DNA of 64,000 bases, taken from assembly GCF_000400735.1 (NCBI RefSeq), contig NZ_KE007367.1, positions 518,912 through 582,911 of the forward strand. The letters run 5' to 3'. Made by a program: the position numbers and the translations under genes. The notes under the pieces are model-generated. The model was given only the letters and a program-made list of their open reading frames with translations. It ran no database searches and was not told where the DNA came from. This DNA is from Acinetobacter tandoii DSM 14970 = CIP 107469 (GTDB lineage Bacteria; Pseudomonadota; Gammaproteobacteria; Pseudomonadales; Moraxellaceae). The stretch's first letter is position 1. Every line of letters begins with the position of its first letter. Of the stretch, positions 1 to 8,958 are shown piece after piece.

Positions 1-54
1 TCACCATCTGCCAATATCTCTGAAATCCCTCAAGCTGAAGCGAATGCTCAATAG
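1..54 (+). CDS. C-terminal end of an unidentified gene (partial)
   Basis: Frame 1 is open from the window edge and ends with TAG at 52-54. Only 17 residues are visible, rich in Ala, Glu and Ser, which is too few to name a family. It ends 14 bp before the clpS start and runs in the same direction, so the two may be co-transcribed. It could also be a chance open frame. Confidence 0.35.
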   Translation, partial: SPSANISEIPQAEANAQ

Positions 55-68
55 TTGTAAATGATCAT

Positions 69-482
69 ATGCGAAATTCGAAACGCCCAATTTGTCTAAA
101 CGACATTAAAAGTAGTTTTTATCAGTCTGGTTTAGTGGACTGGCATTTTAATCCGCGTTTAGTGGATGAACCTCAGCACGATGAGCATGGGGATGTTGCT
201 GTACAAACTGCGCCACCCGAATTAAAGCGTCCATCTTTGTATGCTGTCGTTTTAATGAACGATGATTACACCCCAATGGACTTTGTAATTGAAATTTTAC
301 AACAATACTTTGCAATGAATCTTGACCAAGCCACTCAAGTAATGTTAACAGTACATTACGAAGGTAAAGGTATTGCAGGCGTATATCCAAGAGACATCGC
401 GGAAACCAAAGCGAACCAAGTCAATAATTACGCTCGATCTCAAGGTCATCCACTACTTTGTCAGATTGAGCCAAAAGATTAA
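69..482 (+). CDS. clpS: ClpS, adaptor of the ClpAP protease
   Basis: ClpS binds the N-terminal domain of ClpA and delivers N-degron substrates to ClpAP in the cytoplasm. The 137-residue product has the family core from about residue 57: [19 protein letters not shown], containing the N-end-rule pocket residues N-D-D, followed by the helices that hold the ClpA-binding surface. The N-terminal tail of about 55 residues is longer than in E. coli ClpS (106 residues). clpA starts 9 bp downstream, so the two form an operon as in many proteobacteria. The ATG at 69 is the only good start before the core. Confidence 0.96.
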   Translation: MRNSKRPICLNDIKSSFYQSGLVDWHFNPRLVDEPQHDEHGDVAVQTAPPELKRPSLYAVVLMNDDYTPMDFVIEILQQYFAMNLDQATQVMLTVHYEGKGIAGVYPRDIAETKANQVNNYARSQGHPLLCQIEPKD

Positions 483-491
483 GGGGGTTAC

Positions 492-2768
492 ATGCTCAGT
501 CGTCAATTAGAAGTATCATTACGTTTGGCTGTAAGCATGGCTCGTCAAAAGAGACATGAGTTCTTAACAGTTGAGCATTTATTATTGGCATTACTGGACA
601 ATGACTCTGCTGTGAATGCATTAAAAGCATGTGGCGCAGATATCATCGTCTTACGGAAAGAATTAGAAGAATACGTAGAACAACATACTCCTAAACTTGG
701 TGAAAACAGCGATCAGGCGCCGCATCCAACTGAAAGTTTTGATCGTATTCTGCAACGTGCCATTTTCCACGTACAATCGAGTGGTGGTGACCGCACTGTA
801 GAAGGGGCAGATATTTTAGTTGCAATGTATTCCGAACGGGATTCATTTGCAGTTTATTTATTAAAACGCCATCAAATTAACCGTTTAACCTTAACGCAAT
901 ACTTGTCGCATGGTACGCGTAAAGATGAAGTGCAAGTCGAAGAAGAAGCCGAAGAGTTGGATGGGGAGTCCGCATCTTCAGCCAATGCTGGTCCATTAGA
1001 GCTTTACACGACCAACCTGAATCATGAAGCACAAAAAGGTAAAACCGACCCACTGATTGGTCGTGAAAAAGAAATTGAACGTGCGGCACAAATTTTATGC
1101 CGTCGCCGTAAAAATAATCCATTATTGGTGGGCGATCCAGGTGTGGGCAAGACTTCGATTGCGGAAGGTTTAGCTTGGCTTATTGTTAATGGTAAGGCAC
1201 CAAAGCCGCTTGCAAATGCTGAAATTTTTAGTCTGGACATTGGTGCATTAGTGGCTGGTACTAAGTATCGAGGAGATTTCGAAAAACGTCTAAAACAATT
1301 GTTAAATGCGTTGAAGAAAAGACCTGAGGCTGTCTTATTTATTGATGAAATTCATATGATTATTGGTGCTGGCTCAAGTATGGGTAGCACAATGGACGCA
1401 TCGAATTTAATCAAACCAGCTTTGGCGAATGGATCGTTGCGTTGCATTGGTTCAACCACATTCCAAGAATATCGCCAAGTGTTTGAAAAAGATCATGCAC
1501 TGTCACGTCGTTTCCAAAAAATCGATGTTAATGAGCCATCCATTTCTGAAACGATTGATATTTTACGTGGTTTAAAATCTAAATTTGAAGATTTCCACCA
1601 CGTGAAATATGACGATAAAGCACTAGTTTCGGCAGTAGAACTATCTGCGAAATTTATCAATGATCGTTTCTTACCAGATAAAGCGATAGATGTAATTGAT
1701 GAAGCCGGTGCACAACGTCGTTTGAAAGCTGAACAAGATGAAAGCTTGATTACTGTTGAAAACATTGAAGATATTGTTTCCAAGATAGCCCGTATTCCAC
1801 CAAAAACAGTATCCAAAGATGATAAAACAGTTCTGGAAAATCTTGAACGTGATTTAAAACGTGTGGTATTTGGTCAAGATGAAGCAATTGATGCATTGTC
1901 TTCTGCCATTAAGTTGTCACGCGCGGGTTTAAAATCTCCAGACAAACCTGTCGGAAGCTTTGTTTTTGCAGGCCCTACAGGGGTCGGTAAGACAGAGGTT
2001 ACCAAACAGTTGGCGAAGTTGCTCGGTGTTGAACTGGTTCGTTTCGATATGTCTGAATATATGGAACGTCATGCAGTTTCACGTTTGATTGGTGCGCCTC
2101 CAGGCTATGTAGGATTTGATCAAGGTGGCCTATTAACCGATGCGATCCATAAGAATCCGCACTGTGTATTGTTACTTGATGAAATTGAGAAAGCACATCC
2201 AGATGTCTTTAATTTGTTATTACAAATTATGGATCATGGCTCTTTAACTGATAATAATGGTCGTAAATCAGATTTTCGCAATGTGATCTTGGTTTTAACC
2301 ACAAATATTGGTGCAGAAAGCATTTCTCGTGTCAGTATTGGTTTTATGGAACAAGACAATAGTCGTGATAATCAGGAAGCGATGAAACGAGCATTCTCTC
2401 CAGAATTCCGTAACCGTCTGGATGGTGTGATTCAATTCAAAGCACTCCCTACGACTGTTATTGAGAGTGTGGTAGATAAATTCTTGACTGAGCTGCAAGC
2501 GCAACTAGATGATAAGAAAGTCATGCTTGAAGTCGATCAAAGTGCGCGTGAGTGGATGGCTGAACATGGTTATGACCGCCTCATGGGTGCTCGACCAATG
2601 CAAAGATTGATTCAAGAGCACTTGAAAAAACCACTTGCTGAAATGATTTTATTCGGTGAACTGGCAGAACATGGCGGCAACGTAGCAGTTTCTGTGAAAA
2701 TGGAAAATGGTGAAGCTGTTGGTTTGAAACTTGAAGTGTTTGAAGATCAAACTGCTGAACCTGCTTAA
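492..2768 (+). CDS. clpA: ClpA, ATPase subunit of the ClpAP protease
   Basis: AAA+ unfoldase that threads substrates into ClpP. The 758-residue length is normal for ClpA. Domains in order: N-domain (about 1-145) that binds ClpS; an acidic linker (EEEAEELDGE near 150); first AAA+ module with Walker A GDPGVGKT near residue 214 and Walker B LFIDEIH; second AAA+ module with Walker A GPTGVGKT near 494 and LLLDEIEKAH. An IGF tripeptide near 616 sits where the ClpP-docking IGL loop occurs. Start ATG follows an AAGGGGG ribosome site at the clpS stop. A strong terminator follows. Confidence 0.97.
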   Translation: MLSRQLEVSLRLAVSMARQKRHEFLTVEHLLLALLDNDSAVNALKACGADIIVLRKELEEYVEQHTPKLGENSDQAPHPTESFDRILQRAIFHVQSSGGDRTVEGADILVAMYSERDSFAVYLLKRHQINRLTLTQYLSHGTRKDEVQVEEEAEELDGESASSANAGPLELYTTNLNHEAQKGKTDPLIGREKEIERAAQILCRRRKNNPLLVGDPGVGKTSIAEGLAWLIVNGKAPKPLANAEIFSLDIGALVAGTKYRGDFEKRLKQLLNALKKRPEAVLFIDEIHMIIGAGSSMGSTMDASNLIKPALANGSLRCIGSTTFQEYRQVFEKDHALSRRFQKIDVNEPSISETIDILRGLKSKFEDFHHVKYDDKALVSAVELSAKFINDRFLPDKAIDVIDEAGAQRRLKAEQDESLITVENIEDIVSKIARIPPKTVSKDDKTVLENLERDLKRVVFGQDEAIDALSSAIKLSRAGLKSPDKPVGSFVFAGPTGVGKTEVTKQLAKLLGVELVRFDMSEYMERHAVSRLIGAPPGYVGFDQGGLLTDAIHKNPHCVLLLDEIEKAHPDVFNLLLQIMDHGSLTDNNGRKSDFRNVILVLTTNIGAESISRVSIGFMEQDNSRDNQEAMKRAFSPEFRNRLDGVIQFKALPTTVIESVVDKFLTELQAQLDDKKVMLEVDQSAREWMAEHGYDRLMGARPMQRLIQEHLKKPLAEMILFGELAEHGGNVAVSVKMENGEAVGLKLEVFEDQTAEPA

Positions 2769-2781
2769 TTGACTTTTTTAT

Positions 2782-2812
2782 AAATAACCCGTGTTTACAC
2801 GGGTTATTTTTT
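2782..2812 (+). terminator. Intrinsic terminator after clpA
   Basis: Inverted repeat ATAACCCGTG / CACGGGTTAT with a 4-nt loop (TTTA) followed by a T run, 14 bp after the clpA stop. Confidence 0.9.
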
Positions 2813-2867
2813 GCTCATTTTTTAGTAGCACTCTATTTATAGTTTTCTGACGGTGACAAATATCTCT

Positions 2868-3221
2868 ATGGATATGCCATTAATCAAATTTTTGACCACA
2901 GTTTTCTTATTTGTCCTTACAGCAATTGCTGAGATTTTAGGTTGCTATTTTCCATATTTAATTTTAAATCAAGGGCGTTCTTATTGGTTATGGATCCCAA
3001 CGGCGCTCAGTCTGGCTATTTTTGTGTGGTTACTGACTTTACATCCCGCAGCTTCTGGTCGGATTTATGCTGCTTATGGAGGAATCTATATTTTCACTGC
3101 ACTTATGTGGTTACGATACGTCGATCAAGTTATGCTATCAAGATGGGATGTATTGGGTGGGATAATTGTATTGGCTGGGGCAGCAATTATTATTATGCAG
3201 CCCCAAGGACTCATTCGTTAA
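2868..3221 (+). CDS. YnfA/UPF0060 family small membrane protein
   Basis: A four-helix inner-membrane protein of the YnfA family, related in architecture to small multidrug transporters; the physiological substrate is uncertain. The hallmark stretch [17 protein letters not shown] followed by TALMWLR is present almost as in E. coli YnfA (108 residues). I prefer ATG 2868 or 2874 over the GTG at 2853, because they give 117 or 115 residues, close to family length, with the first membrane helix starting right after. It sits alone between clpA and a convergent gene. Confidence 0.85.
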   Translation: MDMPLIKFLTTVFLFVLTAIAEILGCYFPYLILNQGRSYWLWIPTALSLAIFVWLLTLHPAASGRIYAAYGGIYIFTALMWLRYVDQVMLSRWDVLGGIIVLAGAAIIIMQPQGLIR

Positions 3222-3227
3222 AGTATG

Positions 3228-3713
3228 TTATTCAAAATTACAGTCTGAGTTCTTTAAAGTAAGATTATAATTTTTTTGTTCTGAAGTGAGTTTAATTTGA
3301 ACTTGATATGGATTTACTCTTTGGAATTGATGTTCGAAAAATTTAGGACAACTATGCACTAATGTTTTTTTCATCATTTCATGAACTTGATCATCACCAA
3401 TGTCTTGGGCGAATTGTTTAAAGTCTGGCGAAGTAATTAGTCCTGATATTTCCATGCGATTTGCATATAAGCGCATTTTTTCAATCACGATGTTTTGATC
3501 AAGTTGATAGGGCATCGTACGAGAATCTTCATCACTAATATAATCTAAGATTTCATTCAGCGCAGTTGAGTTTTTAACTGTGTAATTTGTATCGACGATC
3601 TTTTTCTTTAATAAATATTGATCTAAATCTGTAGGTTGTGCCAAAGCAAACATGGTGAAAGTCGTGGTGAATACACCAAGAATAATAGTTTTTAATTGCA
3701 TATGTTTAATCAC
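3228..3713 (-). CDS. Putative secreted protein, function unknown
   Basis: 161 residues with a clear signal peptide: a Lys-containing start, a hydrophobic core IILGVFTTTFTMFALA and a likely cut after ALA-Q (about residue 26). A second ATG four codons in (MQLKT) may be the true start. The mature part is hydrophilic with two Cys residues (SCPKF and the C-terminal DCNFE), possibly a disulfide in the periplasm. No family is recognised. It ends 7 bp from the convergent YnfA-type gene. Confidence 0.7.
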   Translation of the reverse strand: MIKHMQLKTIILGVFTTTFTMFALAQPTDLDQYLLKKKIVDTNYTVKNSTALNEILDYISDEDSRTMPYQLDQNIVIEKMRLYANRMEISGLITSPDFKQFAQDIGDDQVHEMMKKTLVHSCPKFFEHQFQRVNPYQVQIKLTSEQKNYNLTLKNSDCNFE

Positions 3714-3752
3714 TTATAGACATTATGGTTTTGATTATATCGTCGCCGAAAT

Positions 3753-3780
3753 AAAAAAAGCACCCAAAGGTGCTTTTTTT
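3753..3780 (-). terminator. Bidirectional intrinsic terminator downstream of argF
   Basis: AAAAAAAGCACC-CAAA-GGTGCTTTTTTT has A and T runs on both sides of a GCACC/GGTGC stem, so it can act on either strand. It lies just past the argF stop and upstream of the secreted protein gene. Confidence 0.88.
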
Positions 3781-3791
3781 AGATGGATTTC

Positions 3792-4712
3792 TTAGTCTTT
3801 TTTAAGATTTTCATTAATAAGAAATTCAACCAATGCCTTTTGAGCATGTAAGCGATTTTCAGCTTCATCCCAGACTACAGCATTTAAATGGTCTAACATG
3901 GTTTCAGAAATTTCTTCACCACGATGAGCAGGTAAGCAATGCATAAATAGACAGTCTGGGTGAGCAAGATTCATTAAGCGTTCATTGACTTGGTAATCAG
4001 CAAAAGCTTTTTCACGGATTTTTTGCTCTTCTTCTTGTCCCATGCTTGCCCAGACATCGGTTACGATCAGGTCAGCATTGACGGCCGCATCTTCCGCAGA
4101 GTCAACTAATTCAACACAGTGAGCAAACTCAGATAAGAATTTTTCTTGTGGTTCATAACCTTTCGGCGCTGCAATCTTTAATTTAAAACCCCACATATGT
4201 GCAGCTTCGATGTAAGAATTACACATGTTATTACCATCACCAATCCAAGCGACGGTTTTGCCTTCGATTGAACCACGATGTTCAAGGAAAGTCTGCATGT
4301 CCGCAAGTAATTGGCATGGATGATGGTCATCTGTCAAAGCATTAATTACAGGGACTTTTGAATAAGAAGCAAAACGTTCAACAATATCGTGCCCAAAAGT
4401 TCGGATCATCACAATATCTAACATGCTTGAAATAACACGTGCTGAATCTTCAATAGGTTCACCACGGCCAAGCTGAGTATCACGTGGAGATAAGAATATT
4501 GCGCTACCACCAAATTGGCTCATGCCTGCTTCAAACGACACGCGTGTTCGGGTACTCGATTTTTCAAAAATCATGCCCATAACTTTACCAACAAAAGGTT
4601 GAAAAATTTCGTTGTCGTGCTGTTTTCGTTTCAATTCGATTGCACGATGCAAAATTTGATTGAGTTCTAAAGTTGATAAATCGCGTAAAGTAAGAAAGTG
4701 ACGTAGAGCCAT
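3792..4712 (-). CDS. argF: Ornithine carbamoyltransferase
   Basis: Makes citrulline from ornithine and carbamoyl phosphate in arginine biosynthesis; cytoplasmic. The 306-residue product is of normal length. The carbamoyl-phosphate loop STRTR is at 53-57, HPCQ with LLADMQT is near 130, and the ornithine-binding [10 protein letters not shown] is near 270. The N-terminal half is the carbamoyl phosphate domain and the C-terminal half the ornithine domain. Monocistronic: its own terminator lies downstream and a TetR gene with its own spacing lies upstream. Confidence 0.96.
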   Translation of the reverse strand: MALRHFLTLRDLSTLELNQILHRAIELKRKQHDNEIFQPFVGKVMGMIFEKSSTRTRVSFEAGMSQFGGSAIFLSPRDTQLGRGEPIEDSARVISSMLDIVMIRTFGHDIVERFASYSKVPVINALTDDHHPCQLLADMQTFLEHRGSIEGKTVAWIGDGNNMCNSYIEAAHMWGFKLKIAAPKGYEPQEKFLSEFAHCVELVDSAEDAAVNADLIVTDVWASMGQEEEQKIREKAFADYQVNERLMNLAHPDCLFMHCLPAHRGEEISETMLDHLNAVVWDEAENRLHAQKALVEFLINENLKKD

Positions 4713-4818
4713 GGTTACTCCACAATAATTGCTGTTTCAAGTACAACAATTAGTTGTTGGTTGGTTAAAAGAAAAGACTAACAGTTATATACTAAAAATG
4801 TTAGGAAATGCAAAAAAA

Positions 4819-5469
4819 CTAGACTTTTTGATGACCGTCTAAGAAGCGATCGACACAATAATGAATATATTTTAAGTTTTCTTGCTCATTTTCCTGCACA
4901 TAGATATTCATGAGCACTTGCCATTCTAAATTACGCACGATGCCAAAAAAGAGTTGTGCAGAATATTCAGGTTCTTCACATGTAATGAGCCCAAGTTCAT
5001 TGGCTTTGGTTAATATACAAGCAATCGCATTTTGAATGTGCTTTGGACCCTGTTCATGGATATGTTGAGCAAGCTGCTTACTACGCTGGGTTTGTTCCAT
5101 GATAAGACGAAAAAAAGAAGCATTTTCAGGTAAGATGAGATGGATTTGTAAATTCAGTAAAGTCTGAATGAGGTAGTTGCGTAAGTCATCTTTCTCAATA
5201 TTGAAGGGCATACAAATATCTTTAAAAAATTGCTCACGACGATAGTCACAGATTGCAGTAAATAAGCCTTCTTTATTGCCAAAAAATTTGTAGATAGAGG
5301 CTTTGGAGCCACCAGCATGATTGACGATGTCATCTAATGAAACAGCATCATAGCCATGTTTTAAGAACAAGTCGTTTGCACTCAATAAAAGCGCAAGACA
5401 ACGCTCATGACCACGTTTGGTGTGTGGCACGTCGCGTGCAATAGGTTCTAAATCTGCTATATCATGCAT
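4819..5469 (-). CDS. TetR/AcrR family transcriptional regulator
   Basis: 216 residues. An N-terminal TetR helix-turn-helix spans about 25-70 (AANDLFLKHGYDAVSLDDI pattern, then GGSKASIYKFFGNKEGLF), the recognition-helix signature of the family. The rest is the variable helical ligand and dimer domain. The ligand and targets are not evident; the gene stands 106 bp upstream of argF on the same strand with an intervening gap, so it is not obviously an argF regulator. Confidence 0.88.
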   Translation of the reverse strand: MHDIADLEPIARDVPHTKRGHERCLALLLSANDLFLKHGYDAVSLDDIVNHAGGSKASIYKFFGNKEGLFTAICDYRREQFFKDICMPFNIEKDDLRNYLIQTLLNLQIHLILPENASFFRLIMEQTQRSKQLAQHIHEQGPKHIQNAIACILTKANELGLITCEEPEYSAQLFFGIVRNLEWQVLMNIYVQENEQENLKYIHYCVDRFLDGHQKV

Positions 5470-5634
5470 CTTTCTGAAAAGTATCTTTAAAAATCACTTG
5501 AAATTATAGCAAAAGTTTGTACAAATTTATTTAATCCATAGTATTTATATGTATTTCTGCTGTTATGAGATTAATTAATAACACTATATTTATCTATTGT
5601 TGTAGCGCATTAACTTTTAGATTGGATCAATCAT

Positions 5635-5660
5635 AACATGGAGTAATGTTTCTCCATGTT
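5635..5660. repeat. Perfect 9-bp inverted repeat between two leftward genes
   Basis: AACATGGAG at 5635-5643 and CTCCATGTT at 5652-5660 with an 8-nt loop. No strong T run follows on either strand, so it may be a weak terminator or a regulatory hairpin. It lies in the 222-bp gap upstream of the tetR-type start, otherwise AT-rich with nothing recognised. Confidence 0.45.
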
Positions 5661-5691
5661 ATTTAAGGTGTTGTGGCTTAGTGACTTAAGC

Positions 5692-5922
5692 TTATTGTGC
5701 AATAACTTTAACTAAAATGGTTTGGCTTTCTTCAAAGTCATCTTGAATTTGTTTGCGCTGCAACTCTTTACTTTTCACTTTGAAATCTCGATCTTGAAAG
5801 TGAATAACTAATGGGATTTGATCAAAATATTGACCATCGACATCTAATTCTTCTTCAAACAGTGGTGTGCCAAGTTGGTAATCTTTACTTTTTAAAACCA
5901 CATATTTGACGGTTGTTTTCAT
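5692..5922 (-). CDS. Small hypothetical protein (76 aa)
   Basis: A 76-residue soluble, charged protein (KYVVLKSKDYQLGTPLFEEE at the N-terminus). No signal peptide, membrane segment or recognised motif. Start ATG is preceded by AGGTAGAGAT, a plausible ribosome site. It looks like a conserved small cytoplasmic protein of unknown role. Confidence 0.6.
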   Translation of the reverse strand: MKTTVKYVVLKSKDYQLGTPLFEEELDVDGQYFDQIPLVIHFQDRDFKVKSKELQRKQIQDDFEESQTILVKVIAQ

Positions 5923-6062
5923 TGTAATCTCTACCTTTGTTTCTATGCTTTATTTTTAGTTGTATCAGTTTTTAAGCATAGAATAAACCGTTATGCTTAG
6001 GGTTTGACTACGAATTGGACAAATAACACTTAAATAAGCTCATGAGGCATTATGGGGAAATT

Positions 6063-6539
6063 ATGCTCAAGCAATGTTGTAATGAATTAGAGCGGCAGCA
6101 GCTCAAAATAGCATTCATAGAAAGTGCCAGTTCTGGTTTTTTGTGCAGCCAATTTTCGATTTATAAACATAGTGGTGCAGAAATATTATTGGGTGGTTTG
6201 GTTTGTTACGATCCAAGCATTAAGCTACAAGTGTTGCATCTTGATCCAAAATTAATTGAACAGTATACAGCGGAGTCTGCAGAAGTCACGCAGGCATTGG
6301 CAAAGACCGGACAGAAACTATTTACACATGCTGATGTGATTGTCGCGTGTACAGGTTTGTTAAAACCTGGTGGAAGTGCAACAGCAGAAAAGCCAGAAGG
6401 AACTTTTTTTATAACCATCCTATTTGCTGGAAAATTATATGATTACCGTTATTTGATTACAGGCACACCATTACAAAGGTTAAATGAACTAACAGAAAAA
6501 GTTGCTACGTCGGTTTTGTTATTAATTACGACAGACTGA
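6063..6539 (+). CDS. CinA C-terminal domain protein (NMN amidohydrolase type)
   Basis: Stand-alone CinA C-terminal domain, the PncC-type fold that deamidates nicotinamide mononucleotide in pyridine nucleotide salvage. Visible marks: IAFIESASSGFL near the N-terminus (ESxTxG-like motif), the VVCYDPSIK-like segment and VACTGLLKPGGSATAEKPEGT, which matches the family GIAGPGG...KPVGT region but is altered. I chose ATG 6063 because GGGGAAATT precedes it; an ATG at 6042 would add seven residues. The divergence of both motifs means catalysis should be treated as probable rather than certain. Confidence 0.75.
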   Translation: MLKQCCNELERQQLKIAFIESASSGFLCSQFSIYKHSGAEILLGGLVCYDPSIKLQVLHLDPKLIEQYTAESAEVTQALAKTGQKLFTHADVIVACTGLLKPGGSATAEKPEGTFFITILFAGKLYDYRYLITGTPLQRLNELTEKVATSVLLLITTD

Positions 6540-6689
6540 AAATTATCTCATGAATAAAAAAGAGTGTGATGTTTGATTAATAATGTTTCTTTTTTGTCTA
6601 TAATTGTCAAAAAAAGTCACACTTTTGGGTTGTAAATGTAGTTTAAACATGTCTAAATAGAACTACCTCTTAAGAAATGGGGGTGGGGT

Positions 6690-6776
6690 ATGAAAGCTTT
6701 AGAATTATTAATAACGTCATCGTCGGTTGTGATGTTGATGATAGTAGTTTATGCCTTTGGGCAAATGATGCATTAA
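6690..6776 (+). CDS. 28-residue single-helix membrane peptide (candidate small gene)
   Basis: The ATG at 6690 follows GGGGGTGGGG and opens a 28-codon frame ending at TAA 6774-6776. The product is MKALELLITSSSVVMLMIVV followed by YAFGQMMH: one hydrophobic helix and short polar ends, the usual form of a small membrane protein. A bidirectional terminator follows at 6813. The strong ribosome site, the terminator and the single-helix composition support a real gene; no homolog can be named. Confidence 0.5.
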   Translation: MKALELLITSSSVVMLMIVVYAFGQMMH

Positions 6777-6812
6777 CGACTTTGAAAATATCATCTTATT
6801 TTTAAAAGTTAG

Positions 6813-6842
6813 ATAAACCCTAGTTTTATAACTAGGGTTTAT
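6813..6842. terminator. Bidirectional terminator between the small peptide gene and the lipid operon
   Basis: ATAAACCCTAG and CTAGGGTTTAT form an 11-bp perfect stem around TTTTATAA. It lies downstream of both convergent units. Confidence 0.8.
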
Positions 6843-6872
6843 GCTGTGAGCGATGAAAATGAATGCTTTTCT

Positions 6873-7817
6873 TTAGCTCCACCAATAACGCAAAATATGA
6901 AAAAAAATCGGTGCTGAGAAACAGATTGAATCTATACGGTCTAACATGCCACCATGACCATGAATTAATTGCCCCCAGTCTTTGACACCGCGATCTCTTT
7001 TGATCGCAGACATGACCAGACCGCCAAAGAAGCCAAAGATACACACAATTAAACCAATGAGAGCTGCCTGCCAATAACTAAAAGGTGTTAACCATTTCAT
7101 AAGTATGCCGAGACAGGTTGCCAGAAAAATACCGCCTAAAAGCCCTTCAATGGTTTTAGATGGTGAAAGTATCGGAGCAACTTTATGTTTTCCAAATAGT
7201 TTTCCGCAGACATATTGCAGTACATCAGAGGCTTGTACAACAATAATCAGCCAGATGGCGAGCCAGATTTTTTCACCTTGAAAGCCAGGTAATTTTAAAT
7301 TGATGAGGGCTGGTACGTGCGAAATACAAAACACACAAACCATGAGTCCCCATTGAATTTTGGCACTTCGTTCTAAGAAATGTTTGGTATCTTCCTGTTT
7401 CAAGCTAGCGATTGGGATTAACAGAAAAACATACAATGGAATAAAAATAGAATATAGGCCGTACCAATCGATATAGACCAAATAATATTGATAAGGAATA
7501 ACAAAATAGAAAGAGATTAATAGCGGAAAATAATCACCACGTCGGGTCGGCAATAAGCTGATGAATTCTCTGAGTGCAAAAAGTGAGATAATTGCAAAAA
7601 GTAAAATAAAAGTAACTTTTCCCATTAATATCGCAGTCGCAAGAACGACTAACATGACCCACCAAGCATTGATACGTGCGTTTAAATTATCAATGACAGG
7701 TGAAATTTGCTGAGCAGTCCGTTTCTTTAAGATCCAACCAACGGTTGAAGAAAAGACCAATATTCCAGTAAAAATTGCAAAGAGCAAATAGGTTTGCTGT
7801 AAGTTGGTTGCTGTCAT
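6873..7817 (-). CDS. CDP-diglyceride synthase-like protein (CdsA family, YnbB-like)
   Basis: Membrane enzyme family that makes CDP-diacylglycerol from phosphatidate and CTP. 314 residues with about eight hydrophobic segments. The full CdsA signature is near the C-terminus: SAIKRDRGVKDWGQLIHGHG followed by GMLDRID. It is the last gene of a leftward six-gene operon whose content matches E. coli ynbABCD, where YnbB is the CdsA-like member. It is therefore likely a dedicated paralog for that operon rather than the housekeeping CdsA. The start overlaps the previous gene by 4 bp. Confidence 0.9.
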   Translation of the reverse strand: MTATNLQQTYLLFAIFTGILVFSSTVGWILKKRTAQQISPVIDNLNARINAWWVMLVVLATAILMGKVTFILLFAIISLFALREFISLLPTRRGDYFPLLISFYFVIPYQYYLVYIDWYGLYSIFIPLYVFLLIPIASLKQEDTKHFLERSAKIQWGLMVCVFCISHVPALINLKLPGFQGEKIWLAIWLIIVVQASDVLQYVCGKLFGKHKVAPILSPSKTIEGLLGGIFLATCLGILMKWLTPFSYWQAALIGLIVCIFGFFGGLVMSAIKRDRGVKDWGQLIHGHGGMLDRIDSICFSAPIFFHILRYWWS

Positions 7818-8500
7818 TGGAACTCAACCTCTTTCAATTCTAGTAACGCTTTTTGAGCTTGCGCTAAGAAATCATTTTTACCTGTGTTGGTTGTAAACGT
7901 TAGTGGTGCACCAAAAATTACAGTCGATAATAATGGGAGCGGCACCAGTGCACCTTTAGGCATAACACGTTTAAGATTCGAAATCCAAACAGGAATAACT
8001 TCAACATCTGGAAATTGTTGACTTAAATGATAAAGCCCGCTTTTAAAGGGTAATAGTTCGACATCATCATTTAAGTTACGCGTTCCTTCGGGGAAGAAAA
8101 TAATAGAGTCACCTTGCTGCAGAACATTTTTAATCGGTTCAAGTGGGTCTGATTGACCATTATGGCTTCTTTGAATCGTCACCCCTGTAAAGGTGTCATG
8201 AATCAGAAAGCGTCGAAAGCCATCTTTCAGCCAATAATCTGATGCGGCTATAGGGCGGGTTTTACGGCGTACAGGCGTTGGTAGTGAAGACCATAATAAT
8301 ATAAAGTCAATATGACTATTATGATTGGCATAATAAATTCGCTGCTTGGTGGCAGGTTTGCAACCGACCCATCGACTACGTGCACCTGTTAACAGTCGTG
8401 CGCTACGACGGGTTAAAAAAGCAATAAAACGTGCCAGTGACTGAGAAAGAAAATGGGCTTTATGATCGGTTTCAGTTGAGGAAGAATTTGTACTTTGCAT
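7814..8500 (-). CDS. PlsC-type acyltransferase (1-acylglycerol-3-phosphate acyltransferase family)
   Basis: About 228 residues from the ATG at 8500. The acyltransferase motifs are visible in order: NHNSHID (catalytic HX4D), a GVTIQR segment, FFPEGTRN (acceptor phosphate binding) and VIPVWI. An upstream ATG at 8569 would add 23 residues that run through the neighbouring coding end, so the internal start is preferred. In the operon it would supply phosphatidate to the CdsA-like enzyme encoded next. This gene is not part of E. coli ynbABCD. Confidence 0.87.
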   Translation of the reverse strand: MQSTNSSSTETDHKAHFLSQSLARFIAFLTRRSARLLTGARSRWVGCKPATKQRIYYANHNSHIDFILLWSSLPTPVRRKTRPIAASDYWLKDGFRRFLIHDTFTGVTIQRSHNGQSDPLEPIKNVLQQGDSIIFFPEGTRNLNDDVELLPFKSGLYHLSQQFPDVEVIPVWISNLKRVMPKGALVPLPLLSTVIFGAPLTFTTNTGKNDFLAQAQKALLELKEVEFQ

Positions 8501-8514
8501 AACGTCACCGAGTT

Positions 8515-8958
8515 TTATTTTTGTTGTAATAAAAATATCATGAGCGATATTAAAACGATATATTGGCATAAGACCAGAAATACATGAAGCTTAAATAAGC
8601 GCATACAGCCTTGAATGCGAATATCCCAACTACGCTGACATTTTTCAGTAGGAATGAGTCCTAACTCGAGTAAACTCTGGTCAAGTATTTGCGTTTTCTG
8701 AACGATAGATTGTGCATCTTCAATGTGCCCAGAGTTAGTCCCGATCAAACTTAACAGCTCGGCATCGAACTTAATTCGAATACTCAGATAATGTTGAAGT
8801 AGGCATAAAACAAAAATAACGATGAGCGAGAGATAGACACCAATCGACTGCCAAGCGTAAAAAAAATAGCAAAGCACGGAAAGTGTAAATGCGATATAAC
8901 CTGCAATACGAATGCCATCTGTATTTTGTAGTAACTTGGCGACAATCAGTAATTTCAT
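8515..8958 (-). CDS. Membrane protein of the lipid operon, function unknown
   Basis: About 147 residues from ATG 8958, which overlaps the preceding stop as ATGA. There are hydrophobic segments at IAGYIAFTLSVLCYFFYAW and YLSLIVIFVLCLL near the N-terminus and a last helix near YIVLISLMIFLL, so it is an inner-membrane protein. A longer ATG at 9033 would sit inside the phosphatase gene and is rejected. Tight coupling on both sides implies a role with the lipid enzymes. No family is recognised. Confidence 0.72.
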   Translation of the reverse strand: MKLLIVAKLLQNTDGIRIAGYIAFTLSVLCYFFYAWQSIGVYLSLIVIFVLCLLQHYLSIRIKFDAELLSLIGTNSGHIEDAQSIVQKTQILDQSLLELGLIPTEKCQRSWDIRIQGCMRLFKLHVFLVLCQYIVLISLMIFLLQQK

